From the NCBI GenBank assembly GCA_030549495.1, contig JAUIRK010000897.1, positions 78,501-142,500 of the forward strand: a DNA stretch of 64,000 nt, written 5' to 3'. This document shows positions 46,401 through 51,712 of this stretch, in pieces. Position 1 is the stretch's first letter; each line of letters starts with the position of its first letter. A model generated the notes under the pieces. The model made no database searches, had not been told where the DNA came from, and saw nothing but the letters and a program-made list of their open reading frames with translations. The stretch is from Nectonema munidae (Eukaryota > Nematomorpha > Nectonematoida > Nectonematidae). The translations under genes were made by a program, and so were the position numbers.

Positions 46401-46697
46401 GGAAAATTATTTATATTTTATATAAGTTTATAAAATTGATTTGAAAAACTTACGTCTTCCTCTGGATTATTCACTAAAATTTTAGATTCAGTAAGAATAT
46501 TATTTTCAACAACCTCATCGCTAATTAAAAAAAAATTAATAAAAATATATAATTCCAAAACAATTACATTACCAAAAAGTTTTATCCTTTGAATCTAAAC
46601 CAGTAACTTCTTTTTCTTCAATACCAATTATATCTATATCATGGTATAAATCAACATCTTTTTTAGAGAAATTTTCTCTGAAAACCTCGATATCCAT
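3820..46697 (-). CDS. Spliced coiled-coil, acidic and RS/His-rich protein; six exons over 43 kb
   Basis: Six exons joined in order (46697-46573, 46520-46454, 22467-22184, 19024-18867, 6812-6523, 4413-3820) give one open frame of 505 codons. Exon ends alternate phase exactly: 2/1, 0/0, 2/1, 1/2, 0/0. Donors are GTAATG, GTAAGT, GTAAGA, GTATTA and GTAATT; every acceptor is a T-rich tract plus AG. An in-frame TAA lies 12 bases before the ATG. Residues 1-64 are acidic with the motif DVDLYHDIDIIG. Residues 65 to about 145 are a probable coiled coil, 160-211 helical, 213-290 Glu/Asp/Ser-rich. Then come KKRQRSKSPSLSK, a short coil running across the last junction, SEGEI, and a basic His-rich C-terminus. 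The combination suggests a nuclear protein. The DLY-type N-terminus followed by ENNLLRKN and the EGEI motif weakly recall FLASH/CASP8AP2, but this is unproven; an exon inside the 24-kb intron could also have been missed. Confidence 0.78.
4414..5812. other. Intron 5 of the spliced gene, first part
   Basis: AT-rich sequence. A less AT-rich patch at about 5480-5800 has a 67-codon open frame on the minus strand (5686-5483) with no recognisable domain; it may be a scrap of an old mobile element. Otherwise nothing identifiable. Confidence 0.45.
5813..5922. mobile_element. TTAA-flanked short MITE, copy 1
   Basis: About 110 bp starting TTAACCAAGACCAATGTTCC and ending GGTCCTAAATGGGTTAA. TTAA at both ends and imperfect inverted termini fit a piggyBac-type target-site MITE. 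It is related in inverted orientation to 19513-19615; both contain the GTCGTCT/AGACGAC and AATTCCTA words. It lies inside intron 5. Confidence 0.6.
5923..6522. other. Intron 5 of the spliced gene, remainder
   Basis: AT-rich sequence with no gene or recognisable repeat. Confidence 0.45.
6523..6812 (-). CDS. Exon 5 of the 43-kb spliced gene (acidic/serine-rich)
   Basis: 290 bp, acceptor TTATTATAG, donor GTAATT. It encodes a Glu/Asp/Ser-rich stretch, then KKRQRSKSPSLSK and FMKEYE. The hydrophobic residues that appear if this frame is read past the donor or before the acceptor are intronic, not a signal peptide. Confidence 0.78.
6813..7259. other. Start of intron 4, no recognisable feature
   Basis: AT-rich; no coding or repeat pattern stands out before the TTAA element begins at 7260. 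Confidence 0.4.
9290..11004 (+). mobile_element. hAT element inserted in the TTAA element
   Basis: It surrounds the hAT transposase at 9652. Both subterminal regions carry repeated AAAGTCAATTTTTT words (about 9380-9435 and 10925-11000). The identical 20-base sequence TTTACCACTTAATCATCACT flanks it directly at 9270-9289 and 11005-11024 and extends imperfectly as GCGAA. That is longer than the 8-bp duplication expected for hAT, so the exact ends are uncertain. Confidence 0.6.
9652..10865 (+). pseudogene. hAT-family transposase, one-base frameshift near the C-terminus
   Basis: From the ATG at 9652 (the frame also extends to a TTG at 9643) about 382 codons read open. Features: RNase H-like core with FLIVDESIVKD, a cysteine/histidine segment HVTCTAHLLHNC, ending in the hAT dimerisation block CSVERSFSMLKKLLAN. 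The frame stops at a TAA at 10798, but the +1 frame continues NFLPQNVINYF, the usual tail of this domain. One surplus A near 10788 explains the break. No N-terminal BED finger is visible. Best preserved transposase in the window, yet probably inactive. Confidence 0.85.
11062..12130. other. Intron 4 spacer with GAGTCGG-type simple sequence
   Basis: An open frame of about 119 codons at 11263-11622 (+), beginning only at a TTG, has no recognisable domain and is not called as a gene. From about 11625 to 11900 the sequence is rich in GAGTCGG/AAGTCGG words, a degenerate minisatellite. Confidence 0.4.
12139..12245 (-). repeat. tRNA-derived SINE, family A
   Basis: On the minus strand it reads GATAACTCTAGGTCTTGGGT, then TCGATACC (B-box-like), then AGGCGCAATTGAGCCTACTC. 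The same order of words occurs at 47212-47345 and 57938-58060, which defines a dispersed family. This copy lacks the first part with the A box. Confidence 0.65.
12290..12610 (+). pseudogene. hAT transposase C-terminal remnant
   Basis: Around 12490-12610 the frame reads VAIASGERSFSKFKI followed by a segment ending LASISIEH, which matches the hAT dimerisation block (usual TVASAERSFSKLKLIK...LA.LSIE). Stops interrupt it, and upstream parts (around 12390-12470) are barely recognisable. Confidence 0.65.
12615..13012. other. Spacer, no supported gene
   Basis: A 137-codon open frame on the minus strand (13012-12599) has no domain pattern and overlaps the hAT remnant; it is treated as chance. Confidence 0.35.
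13292..13455 (+). repeat. tRNA-derived SINE, family B, copy 1
   Basis: It begins CTATGGGTGGCATGGAAGG, carries GGTTGGTTGAGATGATGGAC and the B-box-like GGATTTGATTCCTCATCGAT, and ends CCTTACCTTTTACTCAAAA. The copy at 53149-53312 has an intact B box GGTTCGATTCC. Confidence 0.7.
13681..14076. repeat. MITE with subterminal minisatellite (GACAATTCGTCCCAT units)
   Basis: Left part: about three short units of GACAATTCGTCCCAT type. Right part (13885-14070): four units of about 43 bp in the opposite sense, GGGGCGAATTGTCCATGGGA ... CTTATGAAAATAAT. The arms are thus inverted relative to each other around an AT-rich centre. The 68-codon open frame here, with its repeated HYFHKT peptide, is only translation of the minisatellite. 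Confidence 0.65.
14735..17660 (+). pseudogene. Endogenous viral element: mononegavirus L (RNA polymerase) gene remnant
   Basis: A GC-richer stretch in which successive fragments, in all three frames, match the order of a non-segmented negative-strand RNA virus L protein. Parts seen: N-terminal pieces (about 14.75-15.4 kb); a helical region with a FYIKNHFLPPI segment (about 15.7 kb); polymerase core with KERELK and QTMT (about 16.1-16.25 kb), a D-L-E-Q-W-D segment where the family has an essential aspartate, and GGNQG (about 16.5 kb); the place of the catalytic G-D-N-Q motif, which here reads ANNNQ (about 16.59 kb); then downstream pieces with GHRDPLTE and YSLNV (about 17.07-17.23 kb). Many frameshifts and stops, and a lost catalytic motif, make it non-functional. 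It is a cDNA-type fossil inside a host intron. Virus family not determined. Confidence 0.8.
17780..18252. mobile_element. hAT-type MITE with 8-bp target duplication
   Basis: Left end CAGCCACGTAGCTAGC; right end read inward CAGTAACGTAGCCAGA. Both are flanked by TATATATA (17772-17779 and 18253-18260), the 8-bp duplication expected for hAT. Interior has GGGCC/GGCCC words and no coding. Confidence 0.65.
18261..18866. other. Intron 4 spacer
   Basis: AT-rich, with a short GAGAGAAGGGG patch near 18490. No gene or clear repeat seen. Confidence 0.4.
18867..19024 (-). CDS. Exon 4 of the 43-kb spliced gene (helical)
   Basis: 158 bp, acceptor GTTTTTAG, donor GTATTA. It completes Lys159, gives 52 codons (from RDGKKEEFLNEHFKFLSKQY to EALFHVVQQ) and ends with G of a split Asp codon that exon 5 completes with AT. 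Predicted amphipathic helices; no domain is recognised. Confidence 0.75.
19025..19512. other. Intron 3 spacer
   Basis: Nothing coding. It contains a short inverted repeat, CACAGAGGTTGAAACTTACT (19377) and CTCAACCTCTGCATCG (19418), perhaps an old MITE end. Confidence 0.35.
19513..19615. mobile_element. TTAA-flanked short MITE, copy 2
   Basis: 103 bp beginning TTAACCCATTTAAGACCAA and ending TTGGTCGTAAATGGGTTAA. The terminal inverted repeats match at 18 of 19 positions and TTAA stands at both ends. The centre is itself palindromic (AATTCCTATTTAATTAGGAATT region). Related in inverted orientation to 5813-5922. Confidence 0.75.
19830..20940 (+). pseudogene. ZBED5/FAM200-like hAT transposase, heavily decayed
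   Basis: Order of segments: LILPYCKDILNVLSSEVVKL then DTVRRPIEEMSDDM and a stretch where the family has D-E-S-T-D (here HIDETMD), at 19850-20130. Further on are ALKREVAFQGKIF-type (about 20180), NIFEYMNSFNHVLQRKE (about 20280), and a C-terminal region with LASEDFLIKEQFIDLVND and RKRLEVSNNMRVAF (about 20580-20850), the usual K.R.RL....LR.A. tail. Numerous stops and frameshifts. Confidence 0.75.
20950..22183. other. Intron 3 spacer with a G17 tract
   Basis: Mostly AT-rich, no gene. At 21717-21890 is a GC-rich patch: CCCCGTCCCTCACTTCAAGT, a run of 17 G (21741-21757), later GGGGCCTAGCTCCCTTGCCC and CGACGGGCTTGGTTAC. The two ends are loosely inverted, so it may be an old hAT-type MITE. Confidence 0.4.
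22184..22467 (-). CDS. Exon 3 of the 43-kb spliced gene (coiled coil)
   Basis: 284 bp, acceptor TTTTTTAG, donor GTAAGA. It encodes a Lys/Glu/Leu-rich heptad region starting LNVERLRSENNLLRKN and running through KEISLLNQKNFELKEENNFF, a typical coiled coil. It ends with two bases of a split Lys codon finished by exon 4. Confidence 0.75.
22468..23092. other. Start of the 24-kb intron 2
   Basis: AT-rich. At 22925-22980 is a short inverted pattern, GAAGCATGATAGTTCATGCTTC. No gene seen. Confidence 0.4.
23093..23848. mobile_element. Fold-back element with about 150-bp inverted arms, interrupted by a hAT MITE
   Basis: Left arm 23093-23244 starts GTTGCTACTATTTCCC and contains CATTAGAGTCTTAGACAAAT, AGACAGCTG and AAATACGTATG. 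The right arm, read inward, gives the same words in the same order, but is split: 23848-23803 holds the outer part and 23469-23362 the inner part. Between these is the hAT MITE 23470-23802. No coding sequence. Confidence 0.7.
23470..23802. mobile_element. hAT-type MITE nested in the fold-back element
   Basis: Ends CAGGGGCCGGGAACC and, read inward from the right, CAGAGGTCGGGAACC. Flanks CACTAATG (23462-23469) and CTCTAATG (23803-23810) agree at 7 of 8 bases, a hAT-type target duplication. The AAAGAGCC words near both ends are also inverted. Non-coding. Confidence 0.75.
23849..24449. other. Intron 2 spacer
   Basis: A 107-codon open frame at 23892-24215 (+) is hydrophobic with no family pattern and is not called. 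Nothing else recognised. Confidence 0.35.
24450..28380 (+). mobile_element. Older pogo/Tigger element, split by a younger one
   Basis: Transposase pieces at 24450-25345 and 27804-28089. The N-terminus has the CENP-B-like helix-turn-helix (KRSYLNLKQKLEVIEKNENG). Then comes a DNA-binding half with KEKGVSDFKASNGW, the first catalytic Asp in FNADETGLFYK (GAT 24949-24951, after a one-base shift), a gap, LLLVNNVAAQ where the family has a catalytic D-N (Asp to Asn), and QPLDIGII with the third Asp. The right part gives NCFEKCGFK and an acidic tail. The 3' end TAAGAAAGGTTTTACTGTA (to 28380) resembles a pogo terminal repeat (CAGTAAAACC); the matching 5' end was not found. Confidence 0.8.
25346..27801 (+). 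mobile_element. Younger pogo/Tigger element inserted at a TA
   Basis: Ends CAGTAGTGCCCACTTAAT and, read inward from the right, CAGTGGAGCCCGCTTATT, flanked by TA at 25344-25345 and 27802-27803. The GC-rich coding part (about 26.1-27.24 kb) encodes a Tigger transposase in several frames: FKATNGW, NADETGIYFRALPDGT (first Asp, GAT 26457-26459), FFLPPNTTSIMQPCD (third Asp, about 26.86 kb). The region expected to hold the second Asp reads GGTLPLSSAHPK and lacks it. Frameshifts occur before 26.43 kb and near 27.04 kb, so it is inactive. Base composition differs sharply from the flanks. Confidence 0.85.
28381..28689. other. Intron 2 spacer
   Basis: No gene. It contains GAAGTCGGAGCTCCTAG and GGCTCCGGCTCCTAAC, remnants of GAGTCGG-type simple sequence like that at 11.6-11.9 kb. 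Confidence 0.35.
28690..29260. repeat. ACTAACTAATTAAC-rich low-complexity block
   Basis: Words such as ACTAACTAATTAAC, CTAACAATAAAACTAA and AAACAAACTA recur irregularly over about 570 bp without a fixed unit length. No coding. Confidence 0.6.
29261..29639. other. Intron 2 spacer
   Basis: A short open stretch on the plus strand at about 29480-29640 has a Lys/Arg-rich reading with CSNCIAPTQ. It lacks support as an exon and is not called. Confidence 0.3.
29640..30830. repeat. Diverged tandem pair of about 0.45-kb repeats
   Basis: Segments 29640-30110 and 30400-30830 share ordered words: ATATCTATTATAGTT, AAAGCACGTTTAAAG versus GAAGCACGTTTAAAGG, AATTTTGATTTTG, CGGTGTAATCGATTTTTC versus TGGCGTAATCGGTTTTTC, and a GATATGGCGCCCCGAAAA versus AATATGGGGCCCTGAAAA end. 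Coding is not evident. Mobile element type unknown. Confidence 0.65.
31057..31215. repeat. AATTG/AATTATAATTG-rich hAT-related fragment
   Basis: It begins CAGGCTTGGGGTCAATTATA and is built from AATTATAATTG and GTAATTG words. The start resembles the end of the hAT element at 37459 (CAGGTTGGGATGAATATAAT). No matching right end was found, so it may be truncated. Confidence 0.5.
31260..32690. other. Intron 2 spacer with a local duplication
   Basis: CTCGCTCTCTCTAACTCTCT simple sequence near 31290. Opposed open frames at 31409-31747 (+) and 31620-31420 (-) have no recognisable domain. ATTTTTCGATTCTTTGATTA occurs twice (about 31909 and 32049), followed by TATAGGTAATAACTT (about 31973 and 32153), a diverged tandem duplication. 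GTTACAGGTTGGAGTTATTT ends it. Confidence 0.4.
32700..34240 (-). pseudogene. Gypsy (Ty3-type) RNase H-integrase half, inverted
   Basis: On the minus strand, in order from 34240 down: RNase H start DPNQPLVVETDASNFAIAA (about 34185-34110) with QPIAFHARTL, integrase zinc region and core (about 33700-33550, with GCKIC-like and T-x-H-G-R-D segments), and an integrase C-terminal SVKLKRLNYT...HVRYP piece (about 33130-33060). Sequence down to about 32.7 kb is the likely 3' end of the element. Stops and shifts break it. The upstream half (gag to RT) lies next to it on the opposite strand. Confidence 0.7.
34320..35908 (+). pseudogene. Gypsy (Ty3-type) gag-protease-reverse transcriptase half
   Basis: Pieces on the plus strand: gag-like GLPGESVDAFVQQLQRLSLE (34327 on); zinc-knuckle region FCGNAFHIRKMC with CYKCSK (about 34670-34740, shifted frame); protease CLIDTGS (about 34960); RT with LPKIEASKEVARNKVFTSLD (about 35490) and FGLTNAVPCFQRIID (about 35640), and the catalytic box YLDNITI instead of YLDD (about 35735). 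So the second catalytic Asp of RT is Asn. No RNase H follows here; it is found inverted at 34185. Confidence 0.8.
35909..36203. other. Spacer
   Basis: AT-rich, no recognisable feature. Confidence 0.3.
36204..36504 (+). pseudogene. MULE-type transposon N-terminal fragment with an intron
   Basis: Exon 36204-36316 (37 codons plus two bases) joins through donor GTTTAA and acceptor CTTTACAG to 36372-36504, giving 81 residues with an in-phase split Arg codon. The end, IQYNRKRKHDPDNLFFEIPE, followed by NY, matches the spacer between the FLYWCH-like finger and the transposase core in animal MULE elements (usual ...LEELNIPENY). The frame then stops and the core is not recognisable downstream. It could be a small unrelated spliced gene. 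Confidence 0.5.
36505..37458. other. Spacer
   Basis: AT-rich, no gene; only scattered poly-A/T tracts. Confidence 0.35.
37459..39299 (+). mobile_element. hAT element with AATTG-rich ends and decayed transposase
   Basis: Left end CAGGTTGGGATGAATATAAT, right end read inward CAGGGTTAGGATCCATTATA. Both ends continue with TAATTGTAATTG-type words. The interior (about 37990-39010) carries hAT/ZBED-type fragments: FRALLHKAQPAYTLPSRKHL, FYLTMDIWSSRDTRSFIGVT (the usual TTDIWTS), CFAHTIQLVVKDGL, and EIATDQCQGQNVVTASLELP. Several frameshifts and stops. No clear 8-bp duplication; the ends are inferred from the inverted match. Confidence 0.75.
39300..40816. other. Spacer in intron 2
   Basis: No coding pattern is supported; the 103-codon open frame at 39982-39671 (-) has no family features. 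Some wording resembles old diverged repeats, but no boundaries are visible. Confidence 0.4.
40860..42260 (+). repeat. Tandem array of about 150-bp units
   Basis: Each unit contains AAAATCAATCAAACCTGTCA, ATGTGACAGCTCATCTCAAA, AAGTATATAAAGTTTTTTAC, ACATGTATACCCATTTTCAA and GCTGAATTCAGTGGTGATAT. About eight well-kept units start near 40884, 41037, 41189, 41337, 41489, 41639, 41778 and 41929, plus two degenerate ones. The 136-codon open frame at 41333-41743 is only array translation. Confidence 0.9.
42402..42555. repeat. Near-perfect 72-bp-arm hairpin
   Basis: Left arm 42402-42473 and right arm 42484-42555 are reverse complements with one mismatch (CTACCAGCC versus CTACGAGCC), separated by a 10-base loop. 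Copy 1 of the host element has only the left-arm sequence (8632-8690), so the palindrome arose in this copy or lineage. Confidence 0.92.
43500..44990 (+). repeat. Tandem array of about 155-bp units
   Basis: Units contain GATTTGGTATAAAACATATA, GGAATGTTTTTGGAGACAAT, TTCAGAAGTAAACCGCAAAT, TTGATTAACACTTATAGGTA and AAAATGAGTTCAGAAATGAA. About ten units, the central ones best conserved and the first four more diverged. Two diverged units occur reversed at about 7620-7900. Confidence 0.88.
45377..46453. other. Intron 2 start region
   Basis: No supported gene. About 45660-46165 (+) reads as broken frames of unknown origin (open frame at 45946-46164), perhaps a transposon scrap. The last 150 bp before exon 2 are plain AT-rich intron. 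Confidence 0.35.
46454..46520 (-). CDS. Exon 2 of the 43-kb spliced gene
   Basis: 67 bp: one base completing Cys42, then 22 codons ending in NNPEED, followed by a strong donor GTAAGT. It ends in phase 0, which fits exon 3 directly. The intron that follows is about 24 kb. Confidence 0.72.
46573..46697 (-). CDS. Exon 1 of the 43-kb spliced gene
   Basis: 125 bp: ATG at 46697, 41 codons plus two bases, donor GTAATG. It encodes an acidic start with DVDLYHDIDIIG. The split codon TG|C (Cys42) is completed by exon 2 across a 52-bp intron. Confidence 0.75.
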
Positions 46698-47211
46698 AAA
46701 AGTGAACCTTTATTCAAAATTTTATCGGGAAAAAATAAACTGGATCAAATAATTGTTATAAAATAAAAAAATATATTCTTCTAGCCTATAATATTATAAT
46801 TATATATAATTTAATAATAAGAATTATATTTAACATGAATCAAATATTTTATCACCATTCTAAGGATAGGTGAAGGAATATATCCAGAAAAATAAACACA
46901 TTCGATATAATAACCGTTTAAATAAAAGGTATAAATTAAGTTCTTACTAGAAATTTTAAATTACTGATGTAACACTTCTAGATGATCATCCTAATGAAGT
47001 TTTCCTTCCTCAAAATTGTATAGAAAATTTATTATTTATTTTGATTCTTACTCTTATTTTACATTTTAGGTTTAATTGTGTGAATCGTGTATATAAATAC
47101 TTATTCACTCTTCGTTATCACTTTATTTTTATATTTTCTCGCTTTTCCTTTGTGGTTATTATCATTTTATATTTTTAGTAGAGTTTCCTCTTTATCCTTC
47201 TATACTAATAG
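46698..47211. other. Upstream region of the spliced gene
   Basis: AT-rich 5' flank; an in-frame TAA lies 12 bases before the ATG. Runs of TATA-like words (ATTATATATAATTATAATAT near 46790-46810) are present but too generic to call a promoter. Confidence 0.35.
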
Positions 47212-47345
47212 CGTGAGTAAGATTGGTTAGGTATTGGGTTTCGATAACTCAAGGTCTTGGATTCGATCCCGCATCAGGCTTACTTTCTCATAATTCGATA
47301 CAAGGGGCTTAATTGTGCATTCTCGATGAAAACACTCCACTTTAA
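47212..47345 (+). repeat. tRNA-derived SINE, family A
   Basis: GAGTAAGATTGGTTAGGTAT (A-box region), GATAACTCAAGGTCTTGGAT, B box GGATTCGATCCC, CAGGCTTACTTTCTCATAAT, then CGATACAAGGGGCTTAATTG. The best-preserved of three copies. Confidence 0.75.
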
Positions 47346-47959
47346 CTTTACCTTATAAATTTCTACCTTTTTCTTATTTCGGTTTTTTTTATTTATGTGC
47401 AAATTAAAAAGACCAGTTTCCAAACCTTACTAATCTTTATTAAGTTTACCCTACTAATAGGAAAAATTCCTTGGGTAATACAAGAATTGAACAGTATTTG
47501 TAGTATAGGGGCAATCCTATTAATGACTGTTTTCAACAAATTTCTATAATTGAACAAAAAGTTTTCAGAATGTCTTCACTTGAAATGTGACTAAAAGGGT
47601 TACAAGTTTCACATAAGTATTTTAAGTACGATTCATTGGAAAGACAGTTAAAGGAATAGAAAAAGATAAAGATTTAATAAGATATATTATTAGAAGATGT
47701 ATTGATTAAGATTTATAATGCAAAACTATGACAAATTTGCACTTAGTTAATCATCATAAAAAATGTTAAGTAACTAAAAATTAAAGTCACAAATTTAAAG
47801 ATAGCATTTTTTCAAATTAAGCAAAAATATTATTTTGATTTAAATTAGAGATGGAAATTTTTTCTATCCACGGATGCTGATGCCAGAATAATTTTTTTTG
47901 AGCGGATGTGAATATTATAATTGCTATTCTAAGCAAACGTAAGTTGTAAAAAAACGTAA

Positions 47960-49496
47960 GCTTGCTTTCTATGATTGAAGCTGCACGAGTCCTTGATAAA
48001 AAGTCGGTTGACAAAATCAAACAAGTAAGTCATTCGAATAGCATTGTCAAGCGACGCGTCCAAGAAATGTCTTCAAATATCATGGAACAAATCAGTGGTA
48101 AAATTAAACCTTCTCTATTTTTCGCTCTTCAACTCGATTAGTCGACAGATATCTCAACTCTTCCTCAGCTCAAGGTTTTTGCCCGATATATTTGTTATGA
48201 AAAGGTGGAGGAGGAATTTCTTTTCTGCAAGCCACTTGACACGATAACAAAGGCAAGCGACATCATGAATGTAGTTTCAAACTTTTTTTACAGAGGAGTG
48301 CCTTTCATGGGATAAACTTGTTGGAGTGTATAGAGAAGGCGCACCAAGCATGCTTGGTTCCAAATCAGGATTCATGGCAATGATAAAAAGATAAATCGTA
48401 ATATCATAACTACACACTGCCGAATTCACCGTGAGGCTCTTGCTTCAAAAACTCTTTTCGCTTCTTTGAAAACATCTCTTGATACCGTTGTCCGTATTGT
48501 GAATTTCATTAAAGGATCAGATCTCAAAACCAGAATTTTTCAAAATCTTTGTCAAGACTTGCTTTTTCATACTTCTGTTCGATGGTTATTGAAAGGAAAT
48601 GTTCTTGACCGTGTTTTTGAGTTGTTCGATCAAATCAAAGTGTTTCTCTCAGAACAAAATGACAAATTTAAAAAATTATTGAATTATGGTCAGGGATCCT
48701 TCAAACTCGATCTTGCCTACTTAGCGGATATTTTTGAAGCCTTGAATAGGCTTAACCGTCAATTACAAGAACCTAAGCAAACCATCGTTATGCACACTGA
48801 TGCGATCAAATCCTTTCTCAATAAACTTGCCTTCTGCAAAAGAAAAGTAGAAAAGGGAGAGTTGGCTTTTTTCATCGCCTTAATGAGGTGTTTAATGATA
48901 CACTTTTGAGTTCTCAGATAATCAAAAAAAAGATATCATTGATCATTTAAACATGCTTCAAAGCGAGTTTAAGTATTATTTCTGTGAGATTGGAGAAGAA
49001 GAAAGCACACAAGTCAAACTCGCCAGAAAACCTTACCGTTGGGCTGTGGATGATCTTCCCGAAGGTATTCAAAAAGAATTTCTCGAACTCATCAATAACA
49101 CTTCGGCAAAGGAAGAATTTCAAGAAAAAAAGCTTTTCCGAATCAATTGATCATAAAATCTAAGGCTAGGAATAAACTCAAGGCTGAAGCAGATATTAGA
49201 TGTGCTCTGAACAAAACAGAGGCCAGAATTGATCTACTCACTTCAAAAAAACAAATTATAATTCTCATTAATTTAATTTGGTAAAAAAAAATTTTTTTCA
49301 AATTTATTTTTCTATTTTTTTGAAATTTTTACATATAAATCTTTAACCATATTATATTCATTATCGGCCAAGTGGATGGTAAAGGGGTAAAAATTAAGGT
49401 ATTTAAAATGATAAACATTCATTGAAATGTTTGGATAGAGAGTGGGTAATGAAATTTTTAAAAGCGGTAATCGTCAAAAAAGTTTAAGAGCCACTG
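47960..49496 (+). pseudogene. ZBED5/FAM200-like hAT transposase
   Basis: Ordered blocks: IVKRRVQEMSSNIMEQI, FFALQLD then a stop where the family has the E of D-E-S-T-D, STDISTLPQLKVFARYICYE, EEFLFCKPLDTITKASDIMN, THCRIHREALASKTL, TSVRWLLKGNVLDRVFELFD, LAYLADIFEALNRLN, and a tail with ADIRCALNKTEARIDLL. Part of the middle-to-C-terminal region is deleted. The right end reads, inward, CAGTGGCTCTTAAACTTTTT (ends at 49496), a typical hAT terminus. The left end was not found. Confidence 0.85.
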
Positions 49497-49504
49497 TTCT
49501 AGTC

Positions 49505-50399
49505 AATGATTTCAGTTTCAAAATTTTATCATAATATAGTATAATATTTATGAGATTTGGTTAAAAAATATTGGACCATTTTTGATGTTTGGATGATCAA
49601 TAGGATGCATGGTGCTCTATATCTATTTATTTTTTATATATAGAAAACTCTGTTTTTATTAAATAAATTTGTCATCGTAATTAAAATGACTTCGGAAGAA
49701 AAAGAAGAACTTTATTTACAGTTTCATAAAGAAAATAAAAAATATGTTAACATTGAACCTAATTTCCATTTGAATGGATTTAAATATTAGCTTAAAACAT
49801 AGAATAATACAACACTAATAGTTGACCAAAATTAAGAAATTTGGCTTCTATGATCTATCATCAAAAGAGTCTAAAAGACTAAGTAAACTTTAAGAAATTA
49901 TAACACTAACGCATAATTCTTTATTTTTCTTTTATCTAAATAAATTGCTACTTTTATATAAATAAGAATGTAATAAATTTCATAGATTTTAGAATAGAAG
50001 TAGACTCTGAAAATGATCGATATGCTTTAGAAGGAATAGGAAATCCGGTAGATCCCAATATGAGGGTATAAATTAGGATTGAGAATAAACAAATTATAGC
50101 GACTACATTTATATATCTAAAAAGAATCTATTGTGTTATATTGACAAAGTAAATAAAATGCATTCGAGTTTAATAATAGCTATATCTAGTTCGATAAGAA
50201 ATAAGATCCACAAAGGAGGAGGGAATACACCTTAAAATAGAGAGACAATGACTATGAAGATTTGGATGCAAAAGGAAAGGCCGGGACAAGCAAGAAAAAT
50301 TCAGTATTGGATAATCAAAATCTAAATAAGTTAGAGGGATGATAAACGATTGTCCATAAAATTAATTGCAGTTATAAACCTACCTTAAAGTGACAACTT
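49505..50399. other. Spacer
   Basis: A short plus-strand open frame from the ATG at 49693 (MTSEEKEEL) and an exon-like stretch at about 49990-50065 ending before GTATAA have no consistent splice path, so no gene is called. Otherwise AT-rich. Confidence 0.35.
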
Positions 50400-51439
50400 A
50401 CATTAATTTAAACGTGAAAAAATATCAGTTAAATAGGCAAGCTTTTGAAGTTATTGGTTGTCTGAAAGGTTTCTTGCAAATTCCATTGACTTCAACTTGT
50501 TATCTAGCATGAAGTATTCAGTAAGTACTTTTTTCAGTGATTCACCCCTTGCTAATACATTTCCCATCGACAATCAGCGAACTTCAGTGTGAAGGAGTAC
50601 ATTTTCTTCGTTGCTTGCAAATTCCTGGCACCAGAGTGAAAAAAGTCATGTATTTAAGGCGCTAGATTATTTTGAGTTCACCATGTGTAACTGATTTTAA
50701 ATCGGATGGGAGAGTTTATGATGCCAACGCATATCATTGCAACATGCAATGAAAGTGTTTTATTTCAGAAGTCACTTCCTCAAAAATCTGAACGATCGCC
50801 GAGCATTGCTGATGCTCCGTCGGTTGTGATTGCACATACATTTCCCCAACTTAATCCTTCTTTCTGAAAAAACAATGAAACTTGGTTGAAAATATCTTCA
50901 CCTTTTGTTGTTGATTTCAATGTTTGAGAAAACAAAAAATTACCCTTAATCATGAATGAAAACGTATTTTTTAAACCTCTTCTTTTTGCTTAAAAAATGC
51001 AATAATTTTTCTCTTGAAATTAGGATGGCAACTATTTAAATGGCATTTCAAAAAAGCAGGCTTCATGCACTCCACTGATAAAACTTTCTGACATATTAGC
51101 TATTTTTATCGAGAAATTGAAAGTAGCTCTCATCATATTGTCTTTTTTTCGGTATTGAATTCATAAACAATCATAAAAAGATCAAATACATCAAAAAAAT
51201 TAATTCATACTATTTCTTAACATTAATTCATCTTTAAAATCTTGAAAAATATTTTTACCAAAATTTTTGATAATAAAAAAATAAATGTTTGCAAATATTT
51301 TAAAATTTTCATTAGACGAAAAAATCTGAAGTAATTTTTTGAACTAACTTTTTTAATCAATTTTTTAATTTAATTATAAGGTTAATAGCTCGCGTACCCC
51401 TGAAAAATTTTATCGCGAACCCCAGTTTGAGACACTCTG
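50400..51439 (-). pseudogene. ZBED5-like hAT element, minus strand
   Basis: On the minus strand around 50930-50700: TTKGEDIFNQVSLFF, EGLSWGNVCAITTDGASAML (family CTDGAPAMLGSRSGF), LGDRSDF, then decayed frames down to about 50450. The outer end, read from 51439 inward, is CAGAGTGTCTCAAACTGGGG, a typical hAT terminus. The N-terminal coding part (50.99-51.4 kb) is barely readable. Confidence 0.75.
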
Positions 51440-51445
51440 CTGTAG

Positions 51446-51712
51446 TGGAAACGTCAAATTAGTTTTCAAAAAACCTAAGTTATGTTCTAAAATTTTTTAG
51501 TTTTTGTTGAAGCCCTATAATTTTTTCTGATAGACTTTTTTTCCTTAAAATTTATTATAAAAGGCAAATCATTGCAAAAATGTTAAAAGTTATTTTACTT
51601 TTTGTAGCTTGCACCAATTTAACTTTTAAACTATTTTTGAATGATGTTGAGAAAAATGAAGTAATGCAATCTTAATTTATTGTTTGCACAATTTTATACG
51701 CTTTTTTGAGAG
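51446..51712 (-). repeat. Repeat block R fragment, inverted
   Basis: Reverse complement of 13040-13285, sharing GTCAAATTAGTTTTCAAAAA, GATAGACTTTTTTTCCTTAA, GGCAAATCATTGCAAAA and CTATTTTTGAATGATGTTGA. It directly abuts the end of the hAT at 51439. Confidence 0.8.

Noticed and set aside
49687-50070. Possible small spliced host gene (MTSEEKEEL... then an exon-like IEVDSENDRYALEGI stretch)
   Set aside because: No consistent donor/acceptor path joins the pieces in frame.
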